Shown here: positions 36,076 to 47,570 of the stretch, piece by piece | Layout: each line of letters opens with the position of its first letter | Numbering within the stretch: position 1 is the first letter of the stretch | Assembly: GCA_003550325.1 (NCBI GenBank) | Contig: QKWP01000489.1 | Span: 8,538-72,537, forward strand | Origin: Gigaspora rosea | Lineage: Eukaryota; Glomeromycota; Glomeromycetes; Diversisporales; Gigasporaceae | Direction: 5' to 3' | Length of the DNA stretch: 64,000 nucleotides | The notes under the pieces: model-generated | Seen by the model: only the letters and a program-made list of their open reading frames with translations | Told to the model about the DNA's origin: nothing | Databases searched by the model: none | Made by a program: the position numbers and the translations under genes

Positions 36076-36685
36076 TAAGTCATAGAATCAAGTCTTCATA
36101 CTACTGATTCGCTAGTTTCCTGAATCGTCGATTTTAGGTGTAACACTGTTTTCTTGTAATATGTCCAATTTATCATTTATCTGCATATACCATAATACAC
36201 TCATAAAATTTTTTATACACTAAAATCAGTTTCTAGTTATTTTTTATATCACATTACAAGAATCAAAAAATTAACTTGTATGGCCTAAAAAGAACATCAA
36301 TTTATGTCGCTCGACTAAAAGCTAGGTACATCACGAAATTAACCGATATGTAACCCAGATCCGTCCAAACAACACAGTGAGACGACAAAGACAAAAAACA
36401 CGACAAAGATAAAAAAATGACTATCTAACCGGTCTTGGTTTCACTAAGTATCGGAAATGCGATTTGCTATATAAACTACTTTTCCTATTCTTAACCTAAA
36501 CCCAGTATCAAACAAATACTGTAATCAGAAAAATCGGGTAATCTCATAATGTAGCAGTTATGGATATTTCTGAATCATGTGTGATTACGTGATTATACGG
36601 ACATGTATTACTGTATTATAAAATATTGTGATATAGATTAAATATTCTAGTTCAAAAATTAAATAAATCATCTTTTATTATTAAA
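36076..36685. other. Intergenic sequence
   Basis: No gene, RNA or repeat that I can support in this stretch. Confidence 0.45.
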
Positions 36686-36686
36686 A

Positions 36687-37400
36687 ATGCAATCTGAATT
36701 ATATTTATTAGAAAAGAAAGCTAAGGAAGCTGCACTAACTGAGCTTAAGGCTAGAAAGCTAAACTTTTGAGACTAAAAATGCAGAATATATAAAGCTTAA
36801 GGATGAGACTGCAAAGCTTTAAGATCGAGAATACCAAACTTTTAAAACAAATTATAGAGAAATATGCTAAAAATAAGGTTAATATAGGTAAAATTAAAAA
36901 CTGATTTGCAGTATCCAATCCTCTTTGAGTGTATTAAGGCGACAATTCTTGAGCTTTAAGCAAGGAATGCAATATTAAGACCAATTATATAGGAATTTGC
37001 GAAGAAATCGGAATATAGCAATTTTGTAATTGCTTTTGACAAGAAAAATCGCAAATTCTAAGCTAAATATATTCAAATAGCTGAGGAAATTCTTACCGAA
37101 AAACCTATAATTGAGTATCGTCCTCCTTTCTTAGACGGATTAGAGTTTGATGCTTTCTTTCAAAAATATCGGATTGCACTAGAAGTGCAAGGAAGACAGC
37201 ACCGGTTTCATAATACTAGTTGGTATAAAGATGTTAAAAACTCGAAGACATTGTTAATCGTGACCGTCTAAAAAGATGCTTATGTCAAGATAATTGAATC
37301 TTCCTTCTTGAGGTATGATATGAAGAAAACCCAGAAATTGTCATTCCTCAAATAATACAAAAAATCAAGTGCTTCGTTAATCAAGCATCCCGAAATTTCA
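36687..37400 (+). pseudogene. Decayed coiled-coil / nuclease-like gene
   Basis: The first part reads MQSELYLLEKKAKEAALTEL and then breaks into three frames of Glu/Lys/Leu-rich heptad text similar to the coiled coil at 41.1 kb. The second part (37100-37310) has EYRPPFLDGLEFDAFFQKYR then IALEVQGRQHRFHNTSWYKD. This resembles a PD-(D/E)xK-type core (D...x...EVQG) seen in a lineage-expanded Rhizophagus protein family as I recall it. Internal stops (e.g. after IVTV) and frame changes show it is not functional. Confidence 0.6.
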
Positions 37401-37639
37401 ATATTTTATAATCTTATAATATATGTAACTCTATCACTACAAATAAATTTAGCGACTATAACTAAATCAACCAACCGATTTCTTGATTAAAACATTGAAG
37501 TTCTATCCTTTAGATGTAAACGTTAATTATGATGATGCGACTCATGATATTTTTTTCTAAAATCTTATTGAAAAAGTAGCATATCGTGTTCTCTTTTTAT
37601 TAAGAGTACAAAGATGTGTCGCAAAATACAAATGAAAGA

Positions 37640-38230
37640 ATGGTCAAAACAATAGTTTATTAATTTTCTGACGTTCTGTCTACCCAACGTGAAATCGCGT
37701 TTGCTACTGCGCCATGTGTGACCATGTCCGCTAGGTCACACTTAATAGAGTAATATTGATAATTAATTTTGAAAATACAAATGGGTTTATTCTCCTGCTA
37801 ATCGAGCAACCTACGCAGCTTTTCTAGTATCATGTAGTTTTCTCCCTGACTGTCGTCCCGACAGGTCATAGAATGCATTTAAATTTTTGTACAAATGACT
37901 GTCGTCCCAACAGGTCATAAAATAATTAACTTTTTTGTCATCTTAATCACACACCGACCACCCTAGTTTCCCTGATTGTCGTCTCGAAGGAAGGTCGATA
38001 TAACCAGAACGTTATGTCGGGTTCACAGAAGAAACAAGTCTATCCTACCTACGTACCTCATTGATACTAATATATACTTTGAACGATTACACATTGATTA
38101 TCGATTATCTCATTGCCACACTATACACTTATACGTACTATCAAATGCCTGAAAGCAACAATTACCTCCTACTTAACCTTGATTCAATCACTAGATCGAT
38201 CAATCGATCGAACATGTGACCGTAATCAGG
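37640..38230. repeat. GC-richer spacer with repeated CTGTCGTCCCGACAGGTCAT motif
   Basis: The motif (A/C)TGTCGTCCCRACAGGTCATA occurs at about 37847-37872 and 37897-37918, with a degraded third copy near 37975. Each holds an inner palindrome TGTCGTCCCGACA. The block may be a remnant of an LTR or another repeat. No ORF. Confidence 0.5.
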
Positions 38231-38414
38231 CGTGACACATGTCCAATTCCGAGCTGATTCAAGACAAAAACTGCCTCGATGCTTATGTATCAAGCCACCA
38301 AATAGCATCAGTCGCTAACCTTCTTAAAAACAGATTAAAGTTCAAAGATGCGTTTTCTCGTATATAGTAATCAAACCAGCCTGTACAAAACTTTGACGAG
38401 AAAGAACGATTATT

Positions 38415-39572
38415 GGTTAACAAATTTACATAATCGCAAACATGCCTGCAACATCAAACAAGAAATTTAAGTCAAGACACTAGGACCGAAAGTTCTTTTC
38501 CCTCAGTTGAAGAAATTAAAGAGTGGGCACCTGCACAAATTGTTAGCTTCTTAGAGTCTAGAAATTTATATCTTACGAATAGCGATATTGAAATGATCAA
38601 GAAAAATCGTATCGCCGGTGAAGACTTTCTTCACTTGAAAGAAAATGATCTCTATCGAATTGGATTACCTCTTGATTCAGCCAGAACAATAATACAGTTA
38701 ATTAAGAAAATTTCGAGGACATCAGATAGGTCATCTACTAATCTTGTATACGTATTTATTGATAATTTGAATATCTGGATTGAGGGAAAGTATGCCGTTG
38801 GAAACCTCGAGCGGTTAGGTACTTTCGACTTTGATAGAAATTCCTATTACTTTAAACAGCTCCAGATCGATCATGGTAGACTTCTCACCACAGTTCAATG
38901 CGGACGCAAACTAGGTGGTGCGCCATTCTTGGTCGGTTCCGAACCGTCTCCTAACGATTCATTGTGGGCCCGCATTAGGGATCAAGGTTTTGAGGTGATA
39001 TTTGATCGAGACATCAGAAGCCACCGTGAAAAGAAAATCGACACATTAATGTCAGCAGCAGAAACAATTATGTCCAATGATCCTGGCGTTTTAGTTCTGA
39101 TTGCCAGTGATAGAGATTATAGACCTCTAGCAGAATATGCACTGAAATACGACTGGACTGTGGAGACATGGTTTTGGAATTCAGGTATGAAAATGTCATG
39201 TTCGAAACTATATGAATTCTCATTAGATTGCTTAATTCGATATACCCTGTCTTCATAGGAGTTTCTAGTTCCTTTAAGTCAGATACGAATTTTCGATCTT
39301 TGGATAATTGTTATCGTTCCTTCTCATATGGATTAGGTCCTGATCTCACTGAGAAAAACAAAGTTCTTGAGGTTACTGATGGTAACGTCATTCAAAGTTT
39401 GAAAAATGAAGATGTACTGAAATGGTTTAATACTTTAAACTTGTTCGGTTGGTGGGACTGGGAGAGTTATAGAGCTATGCGATTTTATTTTAATAATTTG
39501 AATTACATGGAGACAGTGAAAAATTGGATCCTGCATAATTATCAAGAAGTGCAAATTCAGGAAAAACATTAA
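38415..39572 (+). CDS. SAM domain plus NYN (PIN-like RNase) domain protein
   Basis: Open from about 38415, so the start is unresolved: an ATG at 38442 is out of frame with the domain, and the first in-frame ATG is 38593, inside the SAM domain. Exon 1 runs to 39184 and joins in frame, across a 73-nt GTATGA...CATAG intron, to 39259-39572. The SAM domain covers VEEIKEWAPAQIVSFLESRN through LYRIGLPLDSARTIIQLIKKI (38508-38705). The NYN domain follows with the expected acidic residues: VYVFIDNLNIWIEGK, REKKIDTLMSAAE and VLIASDRDYRPLAEYAL. Then come WFWNSG, SLDNCYRSFSYG and a C-terminal tail with LFGWWDWESYRAMRFYF that is conserved in the pseudogene at 24.2-25.3 kb. NYN domains are metal-dependent RNases or RNA-processing folds; SAM domains oligomerise or bind RNA. 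Likely an RNA-acting member of a lineage-expanded family. Confidence 0.75.
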
Positions 39573-39693
39573 GAATGGTAATCTATCTTTTATGATGCAA
39601 AATGAATTAAATCTTAGCACGAAATGTATTTAGAATCTGATTGTATCTGTGCTTTCATTATAATAAAAAGGTTCATATCCTTCACTGCGTTAA

Positions 39694-39815
39694 AATTCTT
39701 ATTTTAACGTGACTTTCATATCAATTGGCATTATTTTTATTCATAGATCGTACTTTAAATAAATCCACATTGTTGCAGGTAGTAGTATTATACAATGTTG
39801 ACCGATGACTTGTTA
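39694..39815 (-). repeat. Inverted partial copy of the 28.9-29.0 kb gene end
   Basis: The reverse complement of this stretch matches 28904-29024 over about 120 bp with only a few changes, including the block ACATTGTATAATACTA, the CAACAATG(C/T)GGATTTATTTA segment and the stop with following TATGAAAGTCACGTTAAAAT. It is a dispersed fragment lying just past the 3' end of the SAM-NYN gene. Confidence 0.8.
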
Positions 39816-39829
39816 TGACCTATATTACT

Positions 39830-41030
39830 TACATGAATAGTCAAAGATCATTGTCATTTATAAAGGGTACATGACTTTGATTATACGTTTTTATAATATA
39901 AAATTTTAATTGTTTACTTATTAGATATTAGAAAAAATTCCATTAGATTTATTATATTTATTATATTTAACATATTCTGGTAATTCCAAATCATTAACAA
40001 AGAGACATGTTAATTCTCATTTTGCATCTAGATCATTGATCTCATTTTATTGATTTTCAATAGAAGGCTGAATAAAAGAACGAATAAAGGTAAGTATGAA
40101 AGAATATTTGTTGCTTCACTAAATTCTTACAAGAAATTGGAAGAAAAAAAGGTAGGAGAAATATTACCTAAACTTCTACAAAAAGAAGAGTAAAGGTAAG
40201 TATATGCATAATTAAGTTAAAGAAAAATCAGTTATAAATGCTCTTATTCTTTTGCAACAAAAGTTCAAAAAAAATTGCCAAAAAAAAATATTAAATGAAT
40301 GGTGAGATAATATTGCCTTTGAATTTCAGGATAATAAATACTGGAAAAAAGAGCGTGAAAGTATGACTGAAATAAACTTAGAATATAAGCGAGGGTTTGA
40401 GACCAGAATGCATGTGATATCAATATAATAAGGAATTAAAAGAGGACTATTCGATATTCATTGAATATGTATAACTTCAGAGATAAAAGCTTCATATATA
40501 AAAATAAAAAATGGTGAGGTCACCGTACCCCCCCCTTTATTATTATAAAAAATTATATTGCCGGGACGACAACATAACATACAAATAAAAAAAATCTTTC
40601 ATAAACAAGGATATGGATGTGATTTCCCAGTCTATTAAATAATCTAAAACCGTATTTTGCAGATCCATATATTTTTTGAGGTATCATTTACGTAGAGATC
40701 AAAATTGTTATAAGGAACGTTATTTCTAATCATATTTTAAGGTTGGCAACTGTCTTATTTGGGGAAATATTAATTGAATAATCACTGTTGACACGATTAA
40801 TATTCGCCATTTTAGCTTCCTAACATAAAAATAAATAGTAAGTATAAATTCGTTGCGTTTACTTTTGCATGTGTATTTTGAGAATTTATTTTATTATATT
40901 GTTATCGATGTACATTAATTCACATATGATCGAGAGGGAATTTTTCTTGAAAAAAAAACCGTGACATATTTGACACGATCAGCCGACATAACCCAATTTT
41001 TTACTTGACTGTTTCTATATACAGTATATT
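39830..41030. other. Intergenic sequence
   Basis: AT-rich. Between 40030 and 40440 the plus strand reads as scattered Lys/Glu-rich pieces (ERKYYLNFYKKK-like, ILKERE-like), possibly a decayed gene, but nothing continuous enough to annotate. Confidence 0.35.
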
Positions 41031-41075
41031 AACGAGCTTTTGAATATTTCTGTTATTGTCTATAATTTATCGAAC

Positions 41076-42330
41076 ATGTCAAGCACTCAATCCAACGATT
41101 CATTAAGAGAATTAAATGCCAAGCTCTTAGCTGAGATTGCTGAGCTTAGGAAGAAATTTGCTGAGATTAAGGTCGAGAATGACGAGCTTAAGGATAAGAA
41201 TGCTGAGATCGTTGCTTTTAGTGATAAGATCGCTGAGCTTGAGGCTGAGAGAACTGAACTTAAGGCCAGGATCGCCGGGCTTCTAAGACAGTCTGTGGAA
41301 GAGAGTAAATGGCGTGATGCTGAGAATGCCAAACTCAAGGCCAGAATCGAGGAGTTAGAGAAGGGTAGGACAGATAATGTTGCTGAAAATGCCAGGCGTG
41401 ATGATGCAATTGCCTAGCTTAAGGCCGAAGTAGTGAAACTAAGGGATGACAATGAGGGGATCAAACAGCAAACCCAAGATATTTCTCCCGGGGAAATTGT
41501 TAATATACCTAGCTCTGTTGTGGACCAGCTTGATAATGCCTCTAAGGTTTCATCCAAATCCAAAATCCAGTTTTCTTGCGTAAGTAAGCAGAAGACATTA
41601 GAGGATAAAGAGACGGACATTTTCCTGGATTCAAAATATAAGGAACAAGTTAGTAAAGAAATAATTCAGAGCGTTAAGGAAAAAAAACTTCGAGATCAAG
41701 ACCTATCCTTGGTCAGCCATAAGAAAAAGGGAACAGATAAACTTCGGCAGGAATTGTTCAATACTTCTTTAGAACCGAGTTCACAAGATCACTCTATATC
41801 AAAAAAATATTAAACCAGAACAGATCGAAATTTCCGAGATGGCCCGTCCTGAAAATCTTGAGAGCGTGGATTGTTCTGCGAAGTGTATTGTTAATTCATT
41901 CCACATTAATGAGGTATCGCAACATTTAGCTCAGTTGTGCAATACGGGCATAGACGCAGAAGATCGAGCTTCGAAGGCTAATCAGGAAGAAATCATATGC
42001 TGGTCTCTTTATGGTAGGGATTCTGTTTGGTGAGATGAGTAGTAAAAATTAAATTGGTGAGAAAAAAGCAAGAATCTTAATTTATAATGAAATTGAAAAT
42101 CAACTCTCTATTCTCCGTAAAAAATGATCACAAGATTTGGGCTTACAACTTCCAATATATCACGAGATACCTTGCGCAAAAAAACTCAAAGAGCTGTAAA
42201 AATTTATAAGTTATTTGAAAAGATAGGTCTAGATAAAATTAGACATATTAAGAACTATAGTGCAAATTCTATCTCAGAACTTACTAACGGTCAAATTCAA
42301 GAGATTATTAATTATGGTTCAGAGAGCTGA
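41076..42330 (+). pseudogene. Coiled-coil family gene broken by a nonsense codon and frameshifts
   Basis: The first part (MSSTQSNDSLRELNAKLLAE, then IAELRKKFAEIKVENDELKD and further heptads) is a long coiled coil. A TAG at 41415 interrupts it in frame: the same frame continues as LKAEVVKLRDDNEG and on through SLVSHKKKGTDKL to ISKKY (41813). After that the text continues in other frames: MARPENLESVDCSAK...SQHLAQLCNTGIDAEDRASK (41839-42033), then SNISRDTLRKKTQRAVKIYK and ANSISELTNGQIQEIIN (42124-42330). The order coiled coil, ED-rich linker, then AQLYN...AE.R..QA.QEEI..W helix and R.KT.RA.KIYKLF matches, from memory, a protein family expanded in Rhizophagus. No function known. The 36.7-kb pseudogene starts similarly. 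Confidence 0.75.
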
Positions 42331-42743
42331 ATCTCTATTTTTCCTTCACTTGAAAACACACCTGAAGTATCTTCTGAAGATAATATAATTGAAATTTCCA
42401 GGATGGCCCATCTCGAAAAAATCTCACCCCATATCAAGGTAAATGATTTGGTATCATCATGTCAGCTTTCTTTGTTTTTGTCTCGTCGGGGTGATCCGTG
42501 ACAATCAAAATTTTACAATTTGATTGGCTGTAGATCACGTGCTTGCACCTGGCTTTAACGGACAGATATAGGTATGAAGTTCGTTTCATTAATCTGAAAA
42601 TTTTATAAGGCTTGAGAAGTTCCAAAGCTGTGATAAGGAAGAAGTAATTCATAGAAAAAAAGAAGACCAAAGCCTCTAAGAAAAGAGTACTGAAAATTTT
42701 AACGTGTTATAACAATAATCCGAAAATTGTTTTTAGCCAAAAG

Positions 42744-43274
42744 ATGTCTGACTCATTAAACAGATTCAAACAAGAAACTCAAAAAATTATCATTCAATGG
42801 TTTAAAAGCTTAAAAGAGAACAATAATAAAAATGACCTTGAAGAAGAAGAAGATGATGATTCGATATTATTAATAATTGAATGGAACGATGCTAGTTTAA
42901 CAAATCGAAATATTCAAAAAACACCATAATCACTGGTATGTTTGAAAATATTTTAAAAAATCATTATTTTGCTATACTTTTACTCTCTAACTATTCTTCG
43001 ATCAGCTCTTCAAGGATTCAATGGTCGTTCCCGAATTCAGAATAATTGCACGTCAAACGTTGGAATCAATGTGACTGCTCCATCGGATGCAATGTTTAGC
43101 GTTGTTGATACTAATACTAGCAATAAAGCACAAATTTCTGAGGATATTGTGACTTTTCTCAGAGAGACATATTTTCAACGATATCGTCCCTCGTTAGGAA
43201 GAGTTCACGAAGTACGTGCTATTAAAAAAGATTGCTTTGAAATTAAGGAATACCGCAATGTATTTTATTTTTAG
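42744..43274 (+). pseudogene. Hypothetical protein, probable one-base frame problem
   Basis: Exon 1 from ATG 42744 reads MSDSLNRFKQETQKIIIQWF, an acidic stretch EEEEDDD, and SILLIIEWNDASLTN, ending at a TAA just before a good GTATGT donor (about 42937). Exon 2 after a GATCAG acceptor (43006) reads QGFNGRSRIQNNCTSNVGIN, SDAMFSVVDTN, ISEDIVTFLRETYFQRYRPS and VHEVRAIKKDCFEIKEYRN. Joining the two would need a one-base shift near an A6 run (about 42914-42919). That could be a real lesion or a homopolymer error. No domain recognised. Confidence 0.5.
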
Positions 43275-43301
43275 TGTGCTATTGATTATTAAGCATAGTA
43301 A

Positions 43302-44548
43302 TTGCATGGCCGTAATGTCAACTTTCTCAAGATTTTACGCAACATGTATATGATTATAATTAGAGATGGGCACTTTTGCATGATTGCATGGCTGCATGCA
43401 TATTGCATGAATGCTGCATGCTGCATGAAATTTTTTAAAATGCTGCATTTTGCCCATAACAAATTTCATCTAACAAATAATATATAAAGTGCACTTAAGA
43501 TAAAAACTAATCTAAGGCTAGTGCCCTATCAAAAAATTCAAATTTAAGCGCTTTTTTCCAAAAGTTAAGTAAAATAAAAACAATTCTGCTGATTTAATAT
43601 ATTTTTAGGCGCTAAACATGTTTACTTAGTGCATTAAGTTAGAATTAATTAGTAAAATTTTTGAATAATAAGAGTTTATGGAATTTTATTGATAAAATTC
43701 TATAAACTCTTATGATTAACAAAATTTTACTAATTAGGGAAGTGCAGTAAATTACGTGATTAGAGTTTACATAGGTCCTGACTCCCCTAGTGATAGGACT
43801 ATTGACCAATCAAATTATATAATATTTAAAAAAACTCAAAAACATCTTTGATCTGAAAATAAGCCACCCATAATCAACAAAAGTTACTACATAGTAAAGT
43901 CTAAATTTTACTAAGTAAATTGATTAAAATTACTTAAGTAAACTTATTCAGCAGGTCAAAATACACTTACTATAAATTTTTATAAGTATTGGAGAATTTT
44001 TTATTAATTGACTTTTGATTTTTACATTCGACAGAAAAATTAAAATTTTTTAAAAAAATATATTCGCCCCACAATCGACAAAAGTCACTACATAGGTAAG
44101 TCTAAATTTTACCAAGCAAATCGATTAAAATCGCTTAAGTAAACTTATTCAGCAGATCAAAATACACTTAACACAAAATTTTCATAAGTATTGGAAAACT
44201 TTTTATTAATTAACTAATTAAAATTTTTTAAAAAAATATATTCAACAAACATAATTAAAAGTTAAATAATAAAAAAATTTTTTTGTATAGATGCAAGTTG
44301 CATTAATGCTTGCATGCTGCATGAATGCCGCATTTGCATGAAATTTTTTAAAATGCTGCATTTTGCCCATCTCTAATTATAATGTAGTTATTGAGGTTGG
44401 TGAACAACCAAATATTAAACATTTTAAGTCACATTCAGCAATCTTGTATCAACGTTCATTGTACTTTCGACAAAAATTAACTAATGCGACCAAAAGAAAC
44501 AATATTAGGAGGAAACATCTACGTATTATTTTCCATCTAATTACATAA
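43302..44548 (+). pseudogene. BTB-domain gene fragment split by a hAT insertion
   Basis: Left of the insertion the frame gives LSQDFTQHVYDYN; right of it the same frame gives VVIEVGEQPNIKHFKSHSAI followed by LYQRSLYFRQKL. This is the start of a BTB/POZ domain (the YDVxIxVG...F.AHS.IL..RS.YF pattern). BTB proteins act in protein-protein interaction and cullin-3 adaptor roles. The element at 43361-44375 lies between the two halves; one target copy plus its removal restores the frame. The coding then stops at 44548 (…RIIFHLIT), well short of a full BTB domain, so the locus was also truncated or decayed downstream. Confidence 0.8.
43361..44375. mobile_element. hAT-type element, 1015 bp, in a BTB exon
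   Basis: Exact 8-bp duplication ATTATAAT at 43353-43360 and 44376-44383. Ends are TAGAGATGGGCACTTTTGC on the left and, inverted, TAGAGATGGGCAAAATGCAG on the right. GCATGCTGCATGAA words are repeated near both ends, and the block TGAAATTTTTTAAAATGCTG occurs in the same orientation near both ends. The core has a roughly 190-bp direct duplication (43862-44055 and 44070-44225). No transposase. Confidence 0.85.
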
Positions 44549-44549
44549 T

Positions 44550-45000
44550 ATTATTTTTATTAATAATATTAATAAACTTAAGTGCAAAAAAAAGATTTAT
44601 ACGTTTTTACCAATATAACGCAATAAGACATTTGTGAGCTGGGTTATGTCAATAAGTTGAATATTTTTTTTCTACTAAAATAACAAATTTTCTGATTTGA
44701 TTGCCAAGAAAAGCTTGTATATATGAATCAATAAAGCTGGCCCTGTGGGTGATTTCGCATACATAACCGTGTTTACTTTTGCATGTGTATTTCGTCTGAT
44801 ATATTGATACTGATGACTACTAACCCGCATATAATTATAAATTATACAAGCTTATCTGATAAAAGGTTCAGATTCTTATAATCATACCTTTTCCCGTCGA
44901 TTCAGCATCCAGTCATTATGAATAAAATTTCAAAATTCGTAAAAATGTTTTTTTTTTTATATTATTATAATAGATACTGTATTAACTATGGAATAAGCTA
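44550..45000. other. Intergenic sequence
   Basis: AT-rich, no gene seen. Confidence 0.45.
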
Positions 45001-45001
45001 T

Positions 45002-46007
45002 ATTATTGTACGGGGTCTGACGTAACAATCCGTGCTTCATCTTCACCTCAATAAAAAGCAAATTTTAATATTATCGAAATATTAAATACACGCATTAGAT
45101 AACAGCGTAAAATAAAAATAATCTATCTATGATTTAAATTATTAATTCGTTCGTGCAAAATCCAAACAATTAAATCAAAGTTCAAGCAGAAACCTAATAA
45201 TTAAAATCTCATTCATAAGAATTTTTTTTTTAAAAAAAAAACGATGAAATAAATCTGAACTAAAAGTAAAAACATAGTTATGTATAACCTTATCCAAAAG
45301 TTTTAAAGAAAGTAAAAATTTAATAACATAGCCTCGTTCAATGAAAATTATATAAAGTAAAACAAAATAACATATGACTCGGTACAATTAGAATTTAAAG
45401 AAAGCAAAAACTTAATAATGTGCAATCCGGCCAAAAAGAATTTGATAAAAATACGAACCTGTCTAATAAACAATTTAAAGAAAGCGAATATTAAAGGCGA
45501 AGATCTAATAATATTTGACTTGTCCAATAAATTTTTTTTTAAAAAAAAAAAGACAAAAAATCTAATAAATAAAGAATTTTAAAAAAAGCAAAGATCTAAT
45601 AATGTATGACTTGTCCAATAAAAATTTAAGAAAAAAACAAAAATCCAATAATATGCGATTCTATCTAATAAGAATTTAGAGAAACGAAGCTCTAAAATGC
45701 CTAAATGATCTATCCAAACCAATTTTAAAAAAAGCGAAAAAAGACAAACACTTTAATAATAAAAATAAATAATTAAATCGGGACACTTTCATATGCTTGC
45801 AAACATGTAAGTGTTCTGATTTAGTTATTTTTTAAACATGTGCCAATAAATGAGTGAAAAAAGCTCGGGTTGTTAAATACCGTATTGTCGCGAAATAACA
45901 GGCATTATTTCGAGATTCGGCCCGAGTTAAGCTTAATTTAGGCCGAAGATCGTAATTTCACCCCTGCTCGTTATTTCGCGACAATACAGCAAGACCCGTA
46001 CAATAAA
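45002..46007. mobile_element. Second copy of the 23-kb TIR element family, about 1 kb
   Basis: The left end ATTATTGTACGGGGTCTGACG continues with TAACAATCCGTGC. The right end, split by a nested MITE, reads GCTCGGGTTGTTA ... AAGACCCGTACAATAAAAT. The core is a diverged set of repeated units built from TTTAAAGAAAGCAAA and AATAATRTGYGA-like sequence. Same TIRs as 23010-23947. Confidence 0.7.
45878..45990. mobile_element. Nested MITE, about 113 bp
   Basis: CCGTATTGTCGCGAAATAAC faces GTTATTTCGCGACAATAC; TA on the left edge. It interrupts the right terminal repeat of the host element, between GGGTTGTTA and AAGACCCGTAC. Related to the 11.5-kb family. Confidence 0.75.
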
Positions 46008-46049
46008 ATTTAGTTATTGGTCGATCTTTATGAAGAATTTTTTACAGAA

Positions 46050-46450
46050 AAACGAAATTAAAGATCTTTTTATCGACAAAATTTGGTTATTGAATCGTTA
46101 GATTTTGTTATTGAATATTTTTTATTAGACAATCATGCTTTTCCTGTAGTTATAAAAAATTTTATGAAAATTATGGACGAAAAACCGCAGGAAATTCGTG
46201 GGTTTTTGGTGTCTAATTCTTTATTATCAGATAAAGCAATTGAAATATTCGATAAAGATAGAATGTTTATATCCAGTGAAACAAAATTTGATCAAAAAAG
46301 TTGAGAATGAAAAACATTTTTATCGAAAATGTAAATTCTATGAAACAAAGAATTATGGTACTTGAAGAAGTTATAAAGACCAAGAATTCTATAATTACGG
46401 AGCAAGAGAACACAATAGAAACTTTAAAAAGGATCATTTTTAACGTATTT
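46050..46450 (+). pseudogene. Fragment of an unrecognised protein
   Basis: The open segment up to 46304 reads FYRQNLVIESLDFVIEYFLL, AFPVVIKNFMKIMDEKPQEI and ISSETKFDQKS, followed in another frame by ENEKHFYRKCKFYETKNYG. It has protein-like composition but no start codon, and I know no family. Likely a gene remnant. Confidence 0.3.
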
Positions 46451-46967
46451 TTGACAATTTGAATAATTTTCATACAATTTTTCACAAATTTTTCTTTTTG
46501 TCAAGTTCAATCAACATCTACATCTTAAATAGAATTCATTTCATAGATATGTATGTAACGGGTATAACTGATTTTAAATTTATTAGATCTGTTATATTTA
46601 GGAGTAAAAAAAAACCCATATAACGGATTTTTAACAATTTTTATTAGTAAATCCGAAATTTCAGAAAATGTAGATTAGGTAGCATAGAGCGAAGAAAGTT
46701 GAGTAGTATGTAGCGGAACTTGTGCAAATCTGAGCGAAATGTGTGTAGAATAGAGCGGAATCGCTTCAACTATTTTCATGTATGAATATGCCTTCAGTTG
46801 ACTTCAATAAAGCCAAGATTTCGATTCGAGTCTAATTAACATATAGGAAGTAGGCAGTGTTGGCCGAAGAGACCTATCACTGAGTAATTAGCCGTGAAGT
46901 CTCACCCGTTTATTGTTGTTTATTGTTAATCGTTACTTTGTTACTGTGTTCCTGTTTCTGTATAATT

Positions 46968-47190
46968 GTTGTAGCTGAGATTGGCTTATGCTAAGAATTT
47001 AAGTTATAATATTTTATTATGAAATTATAAAATTTTAGAGGGCTTTTTTTAGGGGTGTTTTTTTTATAGTTTGGTTAGGGTTTAGGGTCAGGGTTATTAA
47101 TAAAAGAGTATATGTGAATTTTAATAGGTATTATAGATCTAAATAGAGATCCTGGATCTCAGCATAAGCCAATCTCAGCATAAGCTACCA
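46968..47190. mobile_element. MITE with GTAGCTGAGATTGGCTTATG-like ends
   Basis: Left GTAGCTGAGATTGGCTTATG and right CATAAGCCAATCTCAGCATA are inverted. The right end carries a short duplicated CTCAGCATAAGC. The centre includes GGTTAGGGTTTAGGGTCAGG and resembles, in inverse, 31905-31960. Target duplication is not clear. Confidence 0.6.
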
Positions 47191-47289
47191 CAATTGTATT
47201 TCCTGAAGTCATTACTATAGGAGCTAAATCCCTAGATTGGCCCAATTCTATAGTTACAGCGTTGTTTCGAAAATCAGAAACTCCTAAAA

Positions 47290-47570
47290 TAGAATATGTG
47301 GTCTCGAATTAGCGCCCATGGGAATCCTGAATTAACGCGCATCTCAATATACACCTACATAAAAGTAAAGAAGCAAAAAGTGCTCCAGAACTAGGTCTGA
47401 TACTACTTCGAGCTTTATTCACATTGAGACGAAAGTAGATTTACTTAACCTTATTATGATTAAAGGATATGATTCAAAAAATTAACTCTTGTTTCGAAAT
47501 AATGTACATAGGCGTACTCGAAATAACGCGCAGGTGGGGCGTTATTTCGCGTTTGTATGGTATAAGAAAA
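47290..47570. repeat. Degraded copies of the GCGCGTTATTTCGAG repeat family
   Basis: Words such as AATTAACGCGCAT, CTCGAAATAACGCGCAGG and GGCGTTATTTCGCG recur in both orientations. They match the 11.5-kb MITE family. Confidence 0.55.

Noticed and set aside
39185..39258. Frameshift at the end of the SAM-NYN gene
   Set aside because: A 73-nt GT-AG intron (GTATGA...CATAG) restores the frame and the expected WFWNSG-to-SLDNCY spacing, so no lesion is needed.
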